6,150 nt of DNA, taken from positions 1 through 6,150 of the forward strand of contig JAJYGE010000117.1 of assembly GCA_021785155.1 (NCBI GenBank), given 5' to 3'. Under the pieces are notes generated by a model. That model worked only from the letters and a program-made list of their open reading frames with translations. It did no database searches and was not told the DNA's origin. The DNA comes from Planctomycetota bacterium. Lineage in GTDB: Bacteria > Planctomycetota > Phycisphaerae > WQYP01. The stretch's first letter is position 1; every line of letters begins with the position of its first letter. This document shows positions 1 through 6,150 of the stretch, one piece after another. Both the position numbers and the translations under genes were made by a program.

Positions 1-51
1 CGTGGGCTTTGTCGCTCGTCGTCAACGTATGTATCCATACGTAATCCTCCT
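1..51 (-). other. Possible start of a divergent gene (ribosome binding site plus ATG), cut by the window edge
   Basis: On the minus strand a perfect Shine-Dalgarno AGGAGG (51-46) is followed 7 nt later by ATG (38-36), with twelve open codons reading MDTYVDDERQSP to the window edge. Only this fragment is visible and no family is recognised, so it may equally be a chance match or part of a dispersed repeat. If real, the region 52-412 is a divergent intergenic region controlling both sides. Confidence 0.2.
25..42. repeat. 7-bp inverted repeat with 4-nt loop
   Basis: ACGTATG (25-31) and CATACGT (36-42) pair perfectly around TATC. The right arm contains the possible minus-strand start codon at 38-36, so the repeat could be an operator or could form a hairpin at that start. 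Confidence 0.35.
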
Positions 52-85
52 CGCTTCGCGCCCACAACCCCTTGGCCCTCCGTCA

Positions 86-101
86 ACCCGTAATTACGGG
101 T
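86..101. repeat. Perfect 16-bp palindrome
   Basis: ACCCGTAATTACGGGT is its own reverse complement with no spacer (8-bp arms, centre between 93 and 94). The symmetry stops at both outer bases. It lies in the non-coding region about 135 bp upstream of the candidate -35 box. A dimeric DNA-binding protein site is the simplest reading; no known consensus is recognised with confidence. Confidence 0.4.
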
Positions 102-224
102 GGAACAGGGCACTGGGTTATCCATCGAATCACGGACAATCTTCGCCCCGGTGCGGACGCATACGCGGAAATCGGCGATTTGCGGCACGGCGCGGCAAAA
201 AAACAACCGAGAGAAAAGAAAAAT

Positions 225-240
225 TCAATCGTTGGATTGA
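225..240. promoter_or_regulatory. Inverted repeat overlapping the -35 box (possible operator)
   Basis: TCAATC (225-230) and GATTGA (235-240) are perfect 6-bp inverted arms around a 4-nt centre. The right arm covers the first four bases of the candidate -35 element at 237-242, a common position for a repressor or activator site. No regulator family can be named from this sequence. Confidence 0.3.
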
Positions 241-265
241 CGGGAGAAAAGCGTAGCATTACTAT
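237..265 (+). promoter_or_regulatory. Candidate sigma70-type promoter of the act operon
   Basis: TTGACG at 237-242 (5 of 6 to the -35 consensus) and TACTAT at 260-265 (4 of 6 to the -10 consensus) are separated by exactly 17 bp. An A-rich tract at 197-223 just upstream could act as an UP element. Transcription would start near 272, giving a leader of about 140 nt before actA. An alternative pair, TTGGAT 232-237 and TAGCAT 254-259 (16-bp spacer), overlaps it. Prediction from sequence only. Confidence 0.5.
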
Positions 266-278
266 CTTGGCCAGACTT

Positions 279-294
279 TGTGCAATCTTTCACA
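279..294. promoter_or_regulatory. CRP/FNR-superfamily-like box
   Basis: The sequence TGTGC-AATCTT-TCACA matches 9 of the 10 defined positions of the classical CRP pattern TGTGA-N6-TCACA. It begins about 7 nt after the predicted transcription start, so bound protein would be more likely to repress the upstream promoter than activate it. Respiratory operons are often controlled by this regulator superfamily, but the actual consensus in this organism is unknown. Confidence 0.3.
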
Positions 295-355
295 GTCTTT
301 TAGCAAGATGGTGAAAGGGTTGGATGGACAAGGCCGATATCGCAACATCGAAACG

Positions 356-372
356 GCCCTGAAAATCAGGGC
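356..372 (+). other. Leader hairpin upstream of actA
   Basis: GCCCTGA (356-362) and TCAGGGC (366-372) form a perfect 7-bp stem with an AAA loop, 40 nt upstream of the actA ATG. No U-run follows, so it is not a standard intrinsic terminator. A competing stem pairs GGCCG (332-336) with CGGCC (354-358) and shares bases 356-358, so only one of the two can form at a time. Function unknown; mRNA protection or translational control are possible. Confidence 0.4.
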
Positions 373-412
373 ATGTTGAGGATTGTTGCCAAAAAGGAAT
401 GCGACACGAACC

Positions 413-1141
413 ATGAGTGAAAAGCAGTTCTTCGTTTTCCCAAAGTGGTCGAACACCGCGGTCCTAGTGACTTTGGCGGTCGGTGCGATACTTCCCATTT
501 ATATTATTGCCATTGTCTGGTTTGGTTGGAGCGCCCGCACATTAAACGTCGGCTACCAACCTGTTCAGCCCGTCCCCTTCAGCCACGCTTTTCACGCCGG
601 CAAGCTGGGAATTAACTGTGAATACTGCCACTCCGATGTTAAGCGGGCCGCGTTTGCCGCCATTCCCCCCACGCAAACCTGCATGAACTGCCACACCCAA
701 ATCGCCGCCAATAGTGCCAAGCTCCAATGGCTTAGGAATAGTTACGGCACCGGTAACCCGAAAATGGCGGGTATGCCAATTCCATGGAAACAGGTCAATG
801 AACTGCCGGACTACGTATACTTCAATCACGCTGCGCATGTGAATGCCGGCATCAGTTGCCTGGTGTGCCACGGTCAGGTCAATCACATGGAACGGGTTTA
901 TCAGGCCAAGCCGTTGAGCATGGACTGGTGTCTTTCCTGCCATGAGAACCCGGGCCCGAACCTGCGCCCGCGTGATGAAGTGACGAATTTGAACTGGACT
1001 GGAAAGAACAAGGTAAAACTGGCCAGCGACCTCGGCCTGACGGTGGCAACGCTACCCAAGAATCTGGGCCAGTACCTTATGAAGCGTTACCATATTCCCA
1101 GCACGAAGCTTTTGACGGATTGTGAGACATGCCACCACTGA
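413..1141 (+). CDS. actA: ActA, pentaheme c-type cytochrome subunit of alternative complex III
   Basis: Electron-transfer subunit of ACIII that collects electrons on the periplasmic side and passes them toward ActE or a terminal oxidase. The 242-aa product has exactly five CXXCH haem-binding motifs: C69-H73, C90-H94, C149-H153, C173-H177 and C237-H241. A short cytoplasmic N-terminus is followed by one hydrophobic helix at about residues 14-39, an uncleaved anchor that puts the haem domain outside the membrane. Histidines such as H58, H61, H139, H142 and H157 are candidate distal haem ligands. The segment between haems 1 and 2 (AAFAAIPPTQTCMNCH) is very typical of ActA. I chose ATG 413, preceded by AAGGA at 394-398 (spacing 14, rather long). 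A TTG at 383 would add ten residues but has a poorer context. First gene of the operon; its last codons overlap actB. Family assignment is firm; haem ligation is inferred. Confidence 0.96.
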   Translation: MSEKQFFVFPKWSNTAVLVTLAVGAILPIYIIAIVWFGWSARTLNVGYQPVQPVPFSHAFHAGKLGINCEYCHSDVKRAAFAAIPPTQTCMNCHTQIAANSAKLQWLRNSYGTGNPKMAGMPIPWKQVNELPDYVYFNHAAHVNAGISCLVCHGQVNHMERVYQAKPLSMDWCLSCHENPGPNLRPRDEVTNLNWTGKNKVKLASDLGLTVATLPKNLGQYLMKRYHIPSTKLLTDCETCHH

Positions 1142-4100
1142 AAACGGATAATTTGAGCGGTAAAGAATACTGGCGCAGCCTTGACGATCTGGCCGATACG
1201 CCGGATTTCCGCGAATTTGTGGATCGGGAATTCACGTCGCATGCGTCGGAATTCCTGGATTCCAATCGCCGGCGTTTCCTGAAAATTATGGGAGCCTCCT
1301 TTGCATTAGCTGGACTGGCGGGTTGCCGCTGGCCCATGGAAACGCTGGCTCCGTATGCCCATCGCCCGGCCAACCGTGACCCCGGCACACCGGTGCAATA
1401 TACCACTGCCATGGAACTTGGCGGCGTGGCCCAGGGCATGTTGGTCACCAGTGTTGATGGCCGGCCCATAAAAGTGGATGGCAACCCCAAGCATGTGCTT
1501 AACCGCGGCGGCAGCGATGCCTACGGCCAGGCCAGCGTATTGAATGTCTATGACCCCGACCGCAGTCGCTCGGTTTTACAGCGTGATGCTCAGGGTAAGG
1601 CCGCTGATTCCAATTGGGCTACCTTTGAAGCCTTCTGGAAGGAACAATTAGCCAGTTTCAAAAAAACCGGCGGCAAAGGCTTGGCCATACTTTCCGGTAA
1701 TTCGTCATCGCCAAGTTTGGCTGATATGCACAAACGCATGGTTCAAGCCCTGCCTGAATCGCAATGGTTTGAATATGAGCCTATTTCAGATGATGCGGGC
1801 CGCGAAGGCCTGCGCATGGTATTTGGGCAGCCCGGACGGGCAGTGCCGGATCTTTCCGCAGCACAGGTGATTGTCTCCTTTGATCAGGACTTTTTCGTCG
1901 GCGATCCGATGGCGGTAAAACTTGGTCGTGATTTTGCGAAAGGCCGGCAATTAACCAATCCGGAAAATGGCCAAAGCGCCACATCCATGAATCGGCTTTA
2001 TGTGGTGGAGTCCACCTTTACCATGACCGGTTCCATGGCTGAAAATGCCCGGCATCGCATTCCCGTTCCCGCCAAAGATGTGCCGGCTGTAGCCTGTTTA
2101 CTGGCGGCTGAACTTAAAAAACAGGGCTTGGTGCTGGGTGTTGAAATCCCAACACCGGGAAATGTGAATATCGGTAACGGTGACAAAACTCTGAAAGTAA
2201 TGGCGGCTGATCTGCTGGCCAATAAGGGCCGCTGCGTGCTGGTAGCTGGTGCCAATCAACCGCTGGAATTGCACGCGTTAATCGGTGTACTCAATGATGC
2301 TTTAGGTAATATTGGCCGCACTGTCACCTATTACCCGGTCATGAATCCCGATCGCCCCACGCACCTGGCCTCCATGGAAGCTCTGGCGGCGGCAATTCAG
2401 AAAAAAGAAATCTCGGCCTTGGTGATCTTGGGTGGAAACCCTGTCTACACCGCACCGGCTGACATCGAATTCGCTAAATTGCTGGCGGCTGTCCCATTAA
2501 CCGTGCACCTGGCGGATTATGTGGACGAAACATCAGATCTGTGCACCTGGCATTTGCCGGAAAGTCATTATCTGGAAAATTGGGGCGACGCCCGAACCTT
2601 TGATATGTCGGTCAGCATCGTTCAGCCCCTGATTCAGCCGATTTTCGGCGGCCGCAGCGCGGTGGAAGTGCTGGCGCTGGTTATTCAAGACCCGCTGCAA
2701 AAAGCCTATGATATTGTCCAGCGCACATTGGGCATCAAAGCCACCGATTGGCGCTGGAAAAAAGCCCTCTTTGACGGCTACGTTGAAAAAACCGGCTGGC
2801 AGCCACTGCATCTGAGCATTTCCGCCGGGAATCTCAATGGCGCTTTGGCCACACTGATTGCGAAAAATGCGCAAGTGACGCTGGATCACAAAAATCTTGA
2901 AGTAGTGTTCCGCACCGATTCAAAGGTATTTGACGGACGGTTCGCCAATAATGGCTGGTTGCAGGAACTGCCGGATCCGATGACCCGCCTGACTTGGGAT
3001 AACGCGGCGCTGATTAATCCCAAAACCGGATTGGCCATGGGATTAAATCGGCATAAGAGCCAGATTATCCGCTTGAAAGTTGGCGGCCGTGAGTTGGACA
3101 TCGCTACGTATATGATGCCGGGCCAACCGGAAAATTCCATTTCCATCGCGTTGGGCTATGGCCGCACGCACAGTGGCAACGTCGGCAACGGGGCCGGCTT
3201 TAACGCCGGTGCTTTGCGTACCACGATGGCCATGAACATGCTTTCCGGCGTCGCGATGGAAGTGACGCAAACGCCATACCAATTGGCCACCACGCAGGAT
3301 CACTTTGTCATCAGCACCATTGGTGAACGCGCTATCGCCGCTCGTGTGCCGGATCTCATTCATCAGGGAACTTTTGCCGAATTCCAGAAGGACCCCGGTA
3401 TGGGGCACAAAAAATCAACCGCAGTTTCCCTCTGGGATGAACACCATTATGACACCGGTTACCAATGGGGCATGGCGGTGGACCTCACCACATGCGTGGG
3501 GTGCTCCAGTTGCGTGATTGCCTGTCAGGCGGAAAATAACATTCCCATTGTCGGCAAGGAGCAGGTGCTCAAAGGCCGGGAAATGCAATGGATGCGTATT
3601 GACCGCTATTTCCGTGGACCGGAATCGGAAAATCCGCAGGCTGTCCATGAACCCATTTTGTGCATGCAGTGCGAAAACGCCCCATGCGAAGCGGTCTGCC
3701 CCGTAGGAGCCACAAGCCACAGCGCCGATGGCCTGAACATGATGACCTACAACCGCTGCATCGGTACACGCTACTGTGCCAACAACTGCCCCTATAAAGT
3801 GCGGCGCTTTAACTTCTTTTCGTACAACAGCGGCACGTTGAACAATCTTTATACGCCGAACATTCTGCGCAAGGAAATGAATCCGCTGATCGCATTGCAG
3901 AAAAATCCGCAGGTGTCCATCCGCGTTCGCGGCGTGATGGAAAAGTGCACCTATTGTGTGCAGCGGATCGAAACGGCACGCGTGGTGGCGGAGCGACAAA
4001 ATCGTCGTATTCGCGACGGAGAAATTACTCCCGCCTGCGCTCAGGCGTGTCCGTCGCAGGCCCTGGTATTTGGGGACATCCGTGATAAAAACAGCCGCGT

Positions 4101-4245
4101 GGCAAAACTCATGAAGCAGGATCGGATGTATGGCATACTCAACAAGGAATTGTATACCAAGCCCCGGACGCGCTATTTGCCCAAGGTTTGGAACCCCAAC
4201 CCGGCATTGCCGGAAGAACCGCTTTCGCCAAAAGGGTTGATGTAA
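1129..4245 (+). CDS. actB: ActB, fused molybdopterin-oxidoreductase-like / iron-sulfur subunit of alternative complex III
   Basis: Largest ACIII subunit (1038 aa), conducting electrons from the ActC quinol site to the ActA haems. Residues 1-45 form the extended region before the Tat signal seen in this family ([15 protein letters not shown]). The twin-arginine motif NRRRFLK lies at 46-52 and a hydrophobic stretch ends in the lipobox-like LAGC at 63-66, so Tat export and possible lipidation at C66 are likely. Residues ~80-770 resemble the MopB (molybdopterin oxidoreductase) fold but lack an N-terminal CxxC cluster motif, as in known ActB, which binds no molybdenum. Residues ~780-1000 are a four-cluster ferredoxin module: C789/792/795/799, C845/848/853/857, C877/883/887 and C940/943/970/974. 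T880 replaces the cysteine expected in the third motif, which fits a [3Fe-4S] cluster. ATG 1129 lies inside actA and is preceded by ACGGA at 1115-1119. No frameshift or truncation seen. Confidence 0.96.
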   Translation: MPPLKTDNLSGKEYWRSLDDLADTPDFREFVDREFTSHASEFLDSNRRRFLKIMGASFALAGLAGCRWPMETLAPYAHRPANRDPGTPVQYTTAMELGGVAQGMLVTSVDGRPIKVDGNPKHVLNRGGSDAYGQASVLNVYDPDRSRSVLQRDAQGKAADSNWATFEAFWKEQLASFKKTGGKGLAILSGNSSSPSLADMHKRMVQALPESQWFEYEPISDDAGREGLRMVFGQPGRAVPDLSAAQVIVSFDQDFFVGDPMAVKLGRDFAKGRQLTNPENGQSATSMNRLYVVESTFTMTGSMAENARHRIPVPAKDVPAVACLLAAELKKQGLVLGVEIPTPGNVNIGNGDKTLKVMAADLLANKGRCVLVAGANQPLELHALIGVLNDALGNIGRTVTYYPVMNPDRPTHLASMEALAAAIQKKEISALVILGGNPVYTAPADIEFAKLLAAVPLTVHLADYVDETSDLCTWHLPESHYLENWGDARTFDMSVSIVQPLIQPIFGGRSAVEVLALVIQDPLQKAYDIVQRTLGIKATDWRWKKALFDGYVEKTGWQPLHLSISAGNLNGALATLIAKNAQVTLDHKNLEVVFRTDSKVFDGRFANNGWLQELPDPMTRLTWDNAALINPKTGLAMGLNRHKSQIIRLKVGGRELDIATYMMPGQPENSISIALGYGRTHSGNVGNGAGFNAGALRTTMAMNMLSGVAMEVTQTPYQLATTQDHFVISTIGERAIAARVPDLIHQGTFAEFQKDPGMGHKKSTAVSLWDEHHYDTGYQWGMAVDLTTCVGCSSCVIACQAENNIPIVGKEQVLKGREMQWMRIDRYFRGPESENPQAVHEPILCMQCENAPCEAVCPVGATSHSADGLNMMTYNRCIGTRYCANNCPYKVRRFNFFSYNSGTLNNLYTPNILRKEMNPLIALQKNPQVSIRVRGVMEKCTYCVQRIETARVVAERQNRRIRDGEITPACAQACPSQALVFGDIRDKNSRVAKLMKQDRMYGILNKELYTKPRTRYLPKVWNPNPALPEEPLSPKGLM

Positions 4246-4251
4246 TGGCCT

Positions 4252-4270
4252 GCCGGGAATGTTTTCCGGC
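4252..4270 (+). other. Hairpin in the actB-actC gap
   Basis: GCCGGGAA (4252-4259) pairs with TTTCCGGC (4263-4270) as an 8-bp stem with one G-U pair and a 3-nt TGT loop, starting 7 nt after the actB stop. GGCCTGCC is also repeated directly at 4247-4254 and 4268-4275. No U-run follows, so readthrough into actC is expected. It may stabilise or mark processing of the operon mRNA. Confidence 0.4.
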
Positions 4271-4314
4271 CTGCCTGATTGGATAGATCTTTGTGATGAT
4301 TTGGAAATGATTTC

Positions 4315-5760
4315 ATGGCATCGGTGACAACAACCCAAGTTCCCGGCATGACCGGTGATTTTGACAACACGCTGGATGACGGTGTGAGTAAAGCTCCGCT
4401 GGTGCTTGGTGAAGCGACATTCCGTGAAGTGACGCGAAAAATCTGTCGCGTGGCTGAAGCCCCGCGCGCGCCTGCGGCATGGTATGTGGCCTTTGCTATT
4501 TCCACCGCCTTGGTGGGAGTGCTGGGAGTCATGGTAGCGTATGCCGTCGCCACGGGCGTGGGCGTGTGGGGCAACAATTCGCCCGTGTTCTGGGGCTTTC
4601 CAATTATTAACTTTGTATTCTGGGTCGGCTTGGCCCATGCCGGAACATTTATTTCCGCCATTTTACTGTTGTTCCGACAAAAATGGCGTACGGGCATCAA
4701 CCGTTTTGCGGAAGCTACCACAGTTTTTGCGGTGGTGTGCGCCGGTTTGTTTCCCGGTATTCACGTCGGGCGGCCATGGTTTGCCTATTGGATGGCACCC
4801 GTGCCGAACGTCATGGGCGTGTGGCCCAATTTTTACAGCCCGCTGCTGTGGGATGCCCTTGCTGTATTTACCTATACCAACGTATCGCTGCTGTTCTGGT
4901 ATGTCGGTATGATCCCTGATCTTGCCACATTTCGCGATCGCTCCAAGACGCGACTGCGGCACACTGTTTACGGCATCCTGGCCATGGGCTGGCGTGGATC
5001 AGCTAAACATTGGCAACTCTACGAGCGAACCATCCTTATTCTCGCGGGTTTGGCGACGGCCTTGGTTCTGGGCGTCAGCTCCACGGTCAGTACGGATTTC
5101 GCCGTATCCCAGCTTCCGGGCTGGCATGAAACAATTTTCCCACCATACTTTACTGTTGGTGCCATTTTCAGTGGATTTGCCCTGGTATTGGCATTGGCCA
5201 TCCCGGCCCGCGAACTCTTTGGCCTTAAAGATTTGATCACCAAGCGGCATCTGGACAATTTGGCCAAGATTACGCTCGTCATGGGATCCATTGTTACCTA
5301 CATCTACCTGATGGAATTTTTCATTGCCTATTACAGCGGTAACGGCTATGAACAGTTTGCCTATCTTACCCGCATCATGGGACCTTATTGGCGCATGGGC
5401 TGGCTGATTTTGTTCTGCAACTGCGTGGTTCCGCAGATTTTCTGGTTCAAATTTGCGCGCACAACATGGTGGCTGGCCCTGCCTGCGGCCCTTTTATGCC
5501 TTGTGGGCATGTGGAGTGAACGCTTCGTTATTATCATCACCGTGTTGAATCGTGATTTTCTGCCTAGTGCCTGGCACAATTACGCACCGACGTATGTGGA
5601 TTGGCTGACCTTTGCCGGCAGTATCGGATTGTTCTTTACGCTGTTTTTACTGTTTTGCCGCTTTTTGCCTATGATTGCAATGTCGGAAGTAAAAGCTATT
5701 CTGCCGCAGGCCGAAGGCCATGTGCATGATGATTCTCCCGCCGGAGCGGCGGGACATTAA
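4315..5760 (+). CDS. actC: ActC, NrfD/PsrC-like quinol-oxidising membrane subunit of alternative complex III
   Basis: Integral membrane subunit (481 aa) of the NrfD/PsrC family, where quinol is bound and oxidised and from which electrons go to the ActB clusters. About ten hydrophobic helices can be read, near residues 55-80, 94-121, 132-150, 176-200, 236-256, 278-298, 316-340, 357-377, 384-402 and 432-452. A hydrophilic N-terminal ~50 residues includes the typical PLVLGEATFREVT stretch. Family-like polar residues within the membrane part include H108 (GLAHAGT), H150 (GIHVGRPW) and D180 (LLWDA), candidates for quinol or proton handling. The C-terminal tail (about 458-481) is rich in His, Asp and Gly. 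Start ATG 4315 has GGAAA from 4303 at normal spacing. It follows actB after 69 nt. ACIII has a second NrfD-like subunit, ActF, but position after actB and before actD and the N-terminal sequence support ActC. Helix limits are by eye. Confidence 0.95.
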   Translation: MASVTTTQVPGMTGDFDNTLDDGVSKAPLVLGEATFREVTRKICRVAEAPRAPAAWYVAFAISTALVGVLGVMVAYAVATGVGVWGNNSPVFWGFPIINFVFWVGLAHAGTFISAILLLFRQKWRTGINRFAEATTVFAVVCAGLFPGIHVGRPWFAYWMAPVPNVMGVWPNFYSPLLWDALAVFTYTNVSLLFWYVGMIPDLATFRDRSKTRLRHTVYGILAMGWRGSAKHWQLYERTILILAGLATALVLGVSSTVSTDFAVSQLPGWHETIFPPYFTVGAIFSGFALVLALAIPARELFGLKDLITKRHLDNLAKITLVMGSIVTYIYLMEFFIAYYSGNGYEQFAYLTRIMGPYWRMGWLILFCNCVVPQIFWFKFARTTWWLALPAALLCLVGMWSERFVIIITVLNRDFLPSAWHNYAPTYVDWLTFAGSIGLFFTLFLLFCRFLPMIAMSEVKAILPQAEGHVHDDSPAGAAGH

Positions 5761-5764
5761 TATG

Positions 5765-5783
5765 ATCGGATCGTTGATCTGAT
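5765..5783 (+). other. Hairpin in the actC-actD gap
   Basis: ATCGGATC (5765-5772) pairs with GATCTGAT (5776-5783) as an 8-bp stem with one G-U pair and a 3-nt GTT loop, shortly after the actC stop and just before the actD ribosome binding region. Three T residues follow, too short and with too AT-rich a stem for a strong terminator. The geometry matches the actB-actC hairpin although the sequence differs. Confidence 0.35.
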
Positions 5784-5801
5784 TTTAGTGAGATGGTGGT
5801 T

Positions 5802-6150
5802 ATGAGTACCGCACACAACATAGAACCCGTGGTCAAGGAACCGCAGATGTATGGTCTGCTGGCGGAATTCCAGGATGTGCAAACATTGCTGGATGCCGCT
5901 GTGGCTTTGCGTAAAGCCGGGTACAAAAAATGGGATTGTTACACGCCGTTCCCCGTGCATGGCATGGATAAAGCCATGGGCCTGCGCCCCAGCATCCTGC
6001 CGTGGATTGCGCTTACCGGCGCTTTGGGCGGCATATTTACTATTCTTGCACTGGCTCCCCTATGTAATGCGTTTCTCTACCCCATGATATTTTCCGGAAA
6101 GCCTTACTGGGGAATGCCTGGCCATATACCCATGGCTTTTGCCCTGGGTA
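5802..6150 (+). CDS. actD: ActD, DUF3341-type membrane subunit of alternative complex III (3' end outside window)
   Basis: Partial gene, open to the last base: 116 complete codons without a stop. The visible protein has an N-terminal soluble part with LLAEFQDVQTLLDAAVALRK (19-38) and the highly characteristic motif YTPFPVHGMDKAMGLR (47-62), followed by hydrophobic residues ~65-87 and the loop GKPYWGMPGHIP (99-110). This matches the ActD/DUF3341 pattern, a small subunit usually of about 170-210 aa with two membrane helices; the second helix would begin at the window edge. ActD packs against the ActC/ActF membrane core and has no known cofactor. Two in-frame ATGs are possible, 5793 and 5802. 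I chose 5802 because GTGAG at 5788-5792 is 9 nt upstream of it but directly abuts 5793. It lies 41 nt after actC and belongs to the same operon. Confidence 0.93.
   Translation, partial: MSTAHNIEPVVKEPQMYGLLAEFQDVQTLLDAAVALRKAGYKKWDCYTPFPVHGMDKAMGLRPSILPWIALTGALGGIFTILALAPLCNAFLYPMIFSGKPYWGMPGHIPMAFALG

Larger units (their letters stand above)
52..412. other. Non-coding upstream and leader region of the act operon
   Basis: No convincing protein gene lies in this stretch. Open frames such as 2-256 and 72-314 on the + strand encode Arg/Lys-rich, low-plausibility products without recognisable domains. The region holds the 16-bp palindrome (86-101), a small imperfect hairpin (AAATC 169-173 with GATTT 177-181), an A-rich tract (197-223), the candidate promoter and operator-like sites (225-294) and the leader hairpin (356-372). 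No tRNA or known riboswitch fold was recognised. Confidence 0.6.

Noticed and set aside
166..203. Intrinsic terminator near the A-run at 197-203
   Set aside because: On the + strand a GC-rich part is followed by A rather than T, and on the minus strand the T-run precedes the stem, so neither strand has terminator order.
2..314. Overlapping + strand open frames of 84 and 80 codons at the left edge
   Set aside because: The products are rich in Arg, Lys and Pro with no domain, and they cover palindromes and the promoter. Non-coding is the better reading.
4252..4270. Intrinsic terminator between actB and actC
   Set aside because: A stem is present but no U-run follows it, and actC clearly belongs to the same complex.
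3415..4638. 407-codon open frame on the minus strand across the end of actB and start of actC
   Set aside because: It is antisense to two firmly identified genes, spans their gap, and its product is His/Arg-rich without a recognisable family. It is a shadow of codon use on the + strand.
4173..4721. 182-codon minus-strand open frame
   Set aside because: Lies antisense to the actB end and actC start; no domain and no convincing ribosome binding site.
5762..5782. Six-codon open frame right after the actC stop
   Set aside because: Too short, no ribosome binding site of its own, and it overlaps the intergenic hairpin; no leader-peptide feature is seen.
5851..6087. 78-codon + strand open frame near the right edge
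   Set aside because: It is an out-of-frame reading of actD; the actD frame from 5802 carries the clear YTPFPVHG signature.
1..6150. Insertion sequences, CRISPR arrays, tRNA or rRNA genes
   Set aside because: No transposase frame, regularly spaced repeats or recognisable RNA gene was seen on either strand.

Overview
The window carries the 5' part of an operon for alternative complex III (ACIII, Act), the quinol-oxidising respiratory complex that replaces cytochrome bc1 in many bacteria. Gene order on the + strand is actA (413-1141), actB (1129-4245), actC (4315-5760) and actD (from 5802, cut by the window end). This is the conserved ACIII order, so actE and actF, and often oxidase genes, would be expected just downstream but are not visible here.

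Layout. Positions 1-412 hold no convincing complete gene. They contain a possible divergent start at the left edge (ATG at 38-36 on the minus strand behind a perfect AGGAGG), a perfect 16-bp palindrome (86-101), an A-rich tract, a good sigma70-type promoter (237-242/260-265, 17-bp spacer) with an inverted repeat over its -35 box, a CRP/FNR-like box just downstream, and a leader hairpin (356-372). The four genes follow in one direction. actA and actB overlap by 13 nt. The actB-actC (69 nt) and actC-actD (41 nt) gaps each contain one compact hairpin and no convincing terminator, so transcription as one operon is likely.

How the genes work together. In the known complex the membrane protein ActC (NrfD/PsrC-like) takes electrons from menaquinol or another quinol. 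ActB supplies a string of three [4Fe-4S] and one [3Fe-4S] clusters fused to a molybdopterin-oxidoreductase-like domain without cofactor. The pentaheme ActA collects electrons on the periplasmic side and passes them, with monoheme ActE, to a terminal oxidase or soluble carrier. ActD is a small membrane subunit that helps hold the membrane arm together. All key motifs are intact: five CXXCH in ActA, 15 cluster cysteines plus the usual Thr substitution in ActB, and about ten membrane helices in ActC. The locus therefore looks functional.

Organism. The window suggests a Gram-negative bacterium of moderate GC with ACIII-based respiration. The extended Tat region of ActB and the general ActA/ActB style are compatible with the PVC group (Verrucomicrobiota/Planctomycetota) or related phyla, but this is an impression from recall and not a placement. 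The coding part is a well-described system. The less-explained material is the upstream regulatory region and the hairpins between genes.
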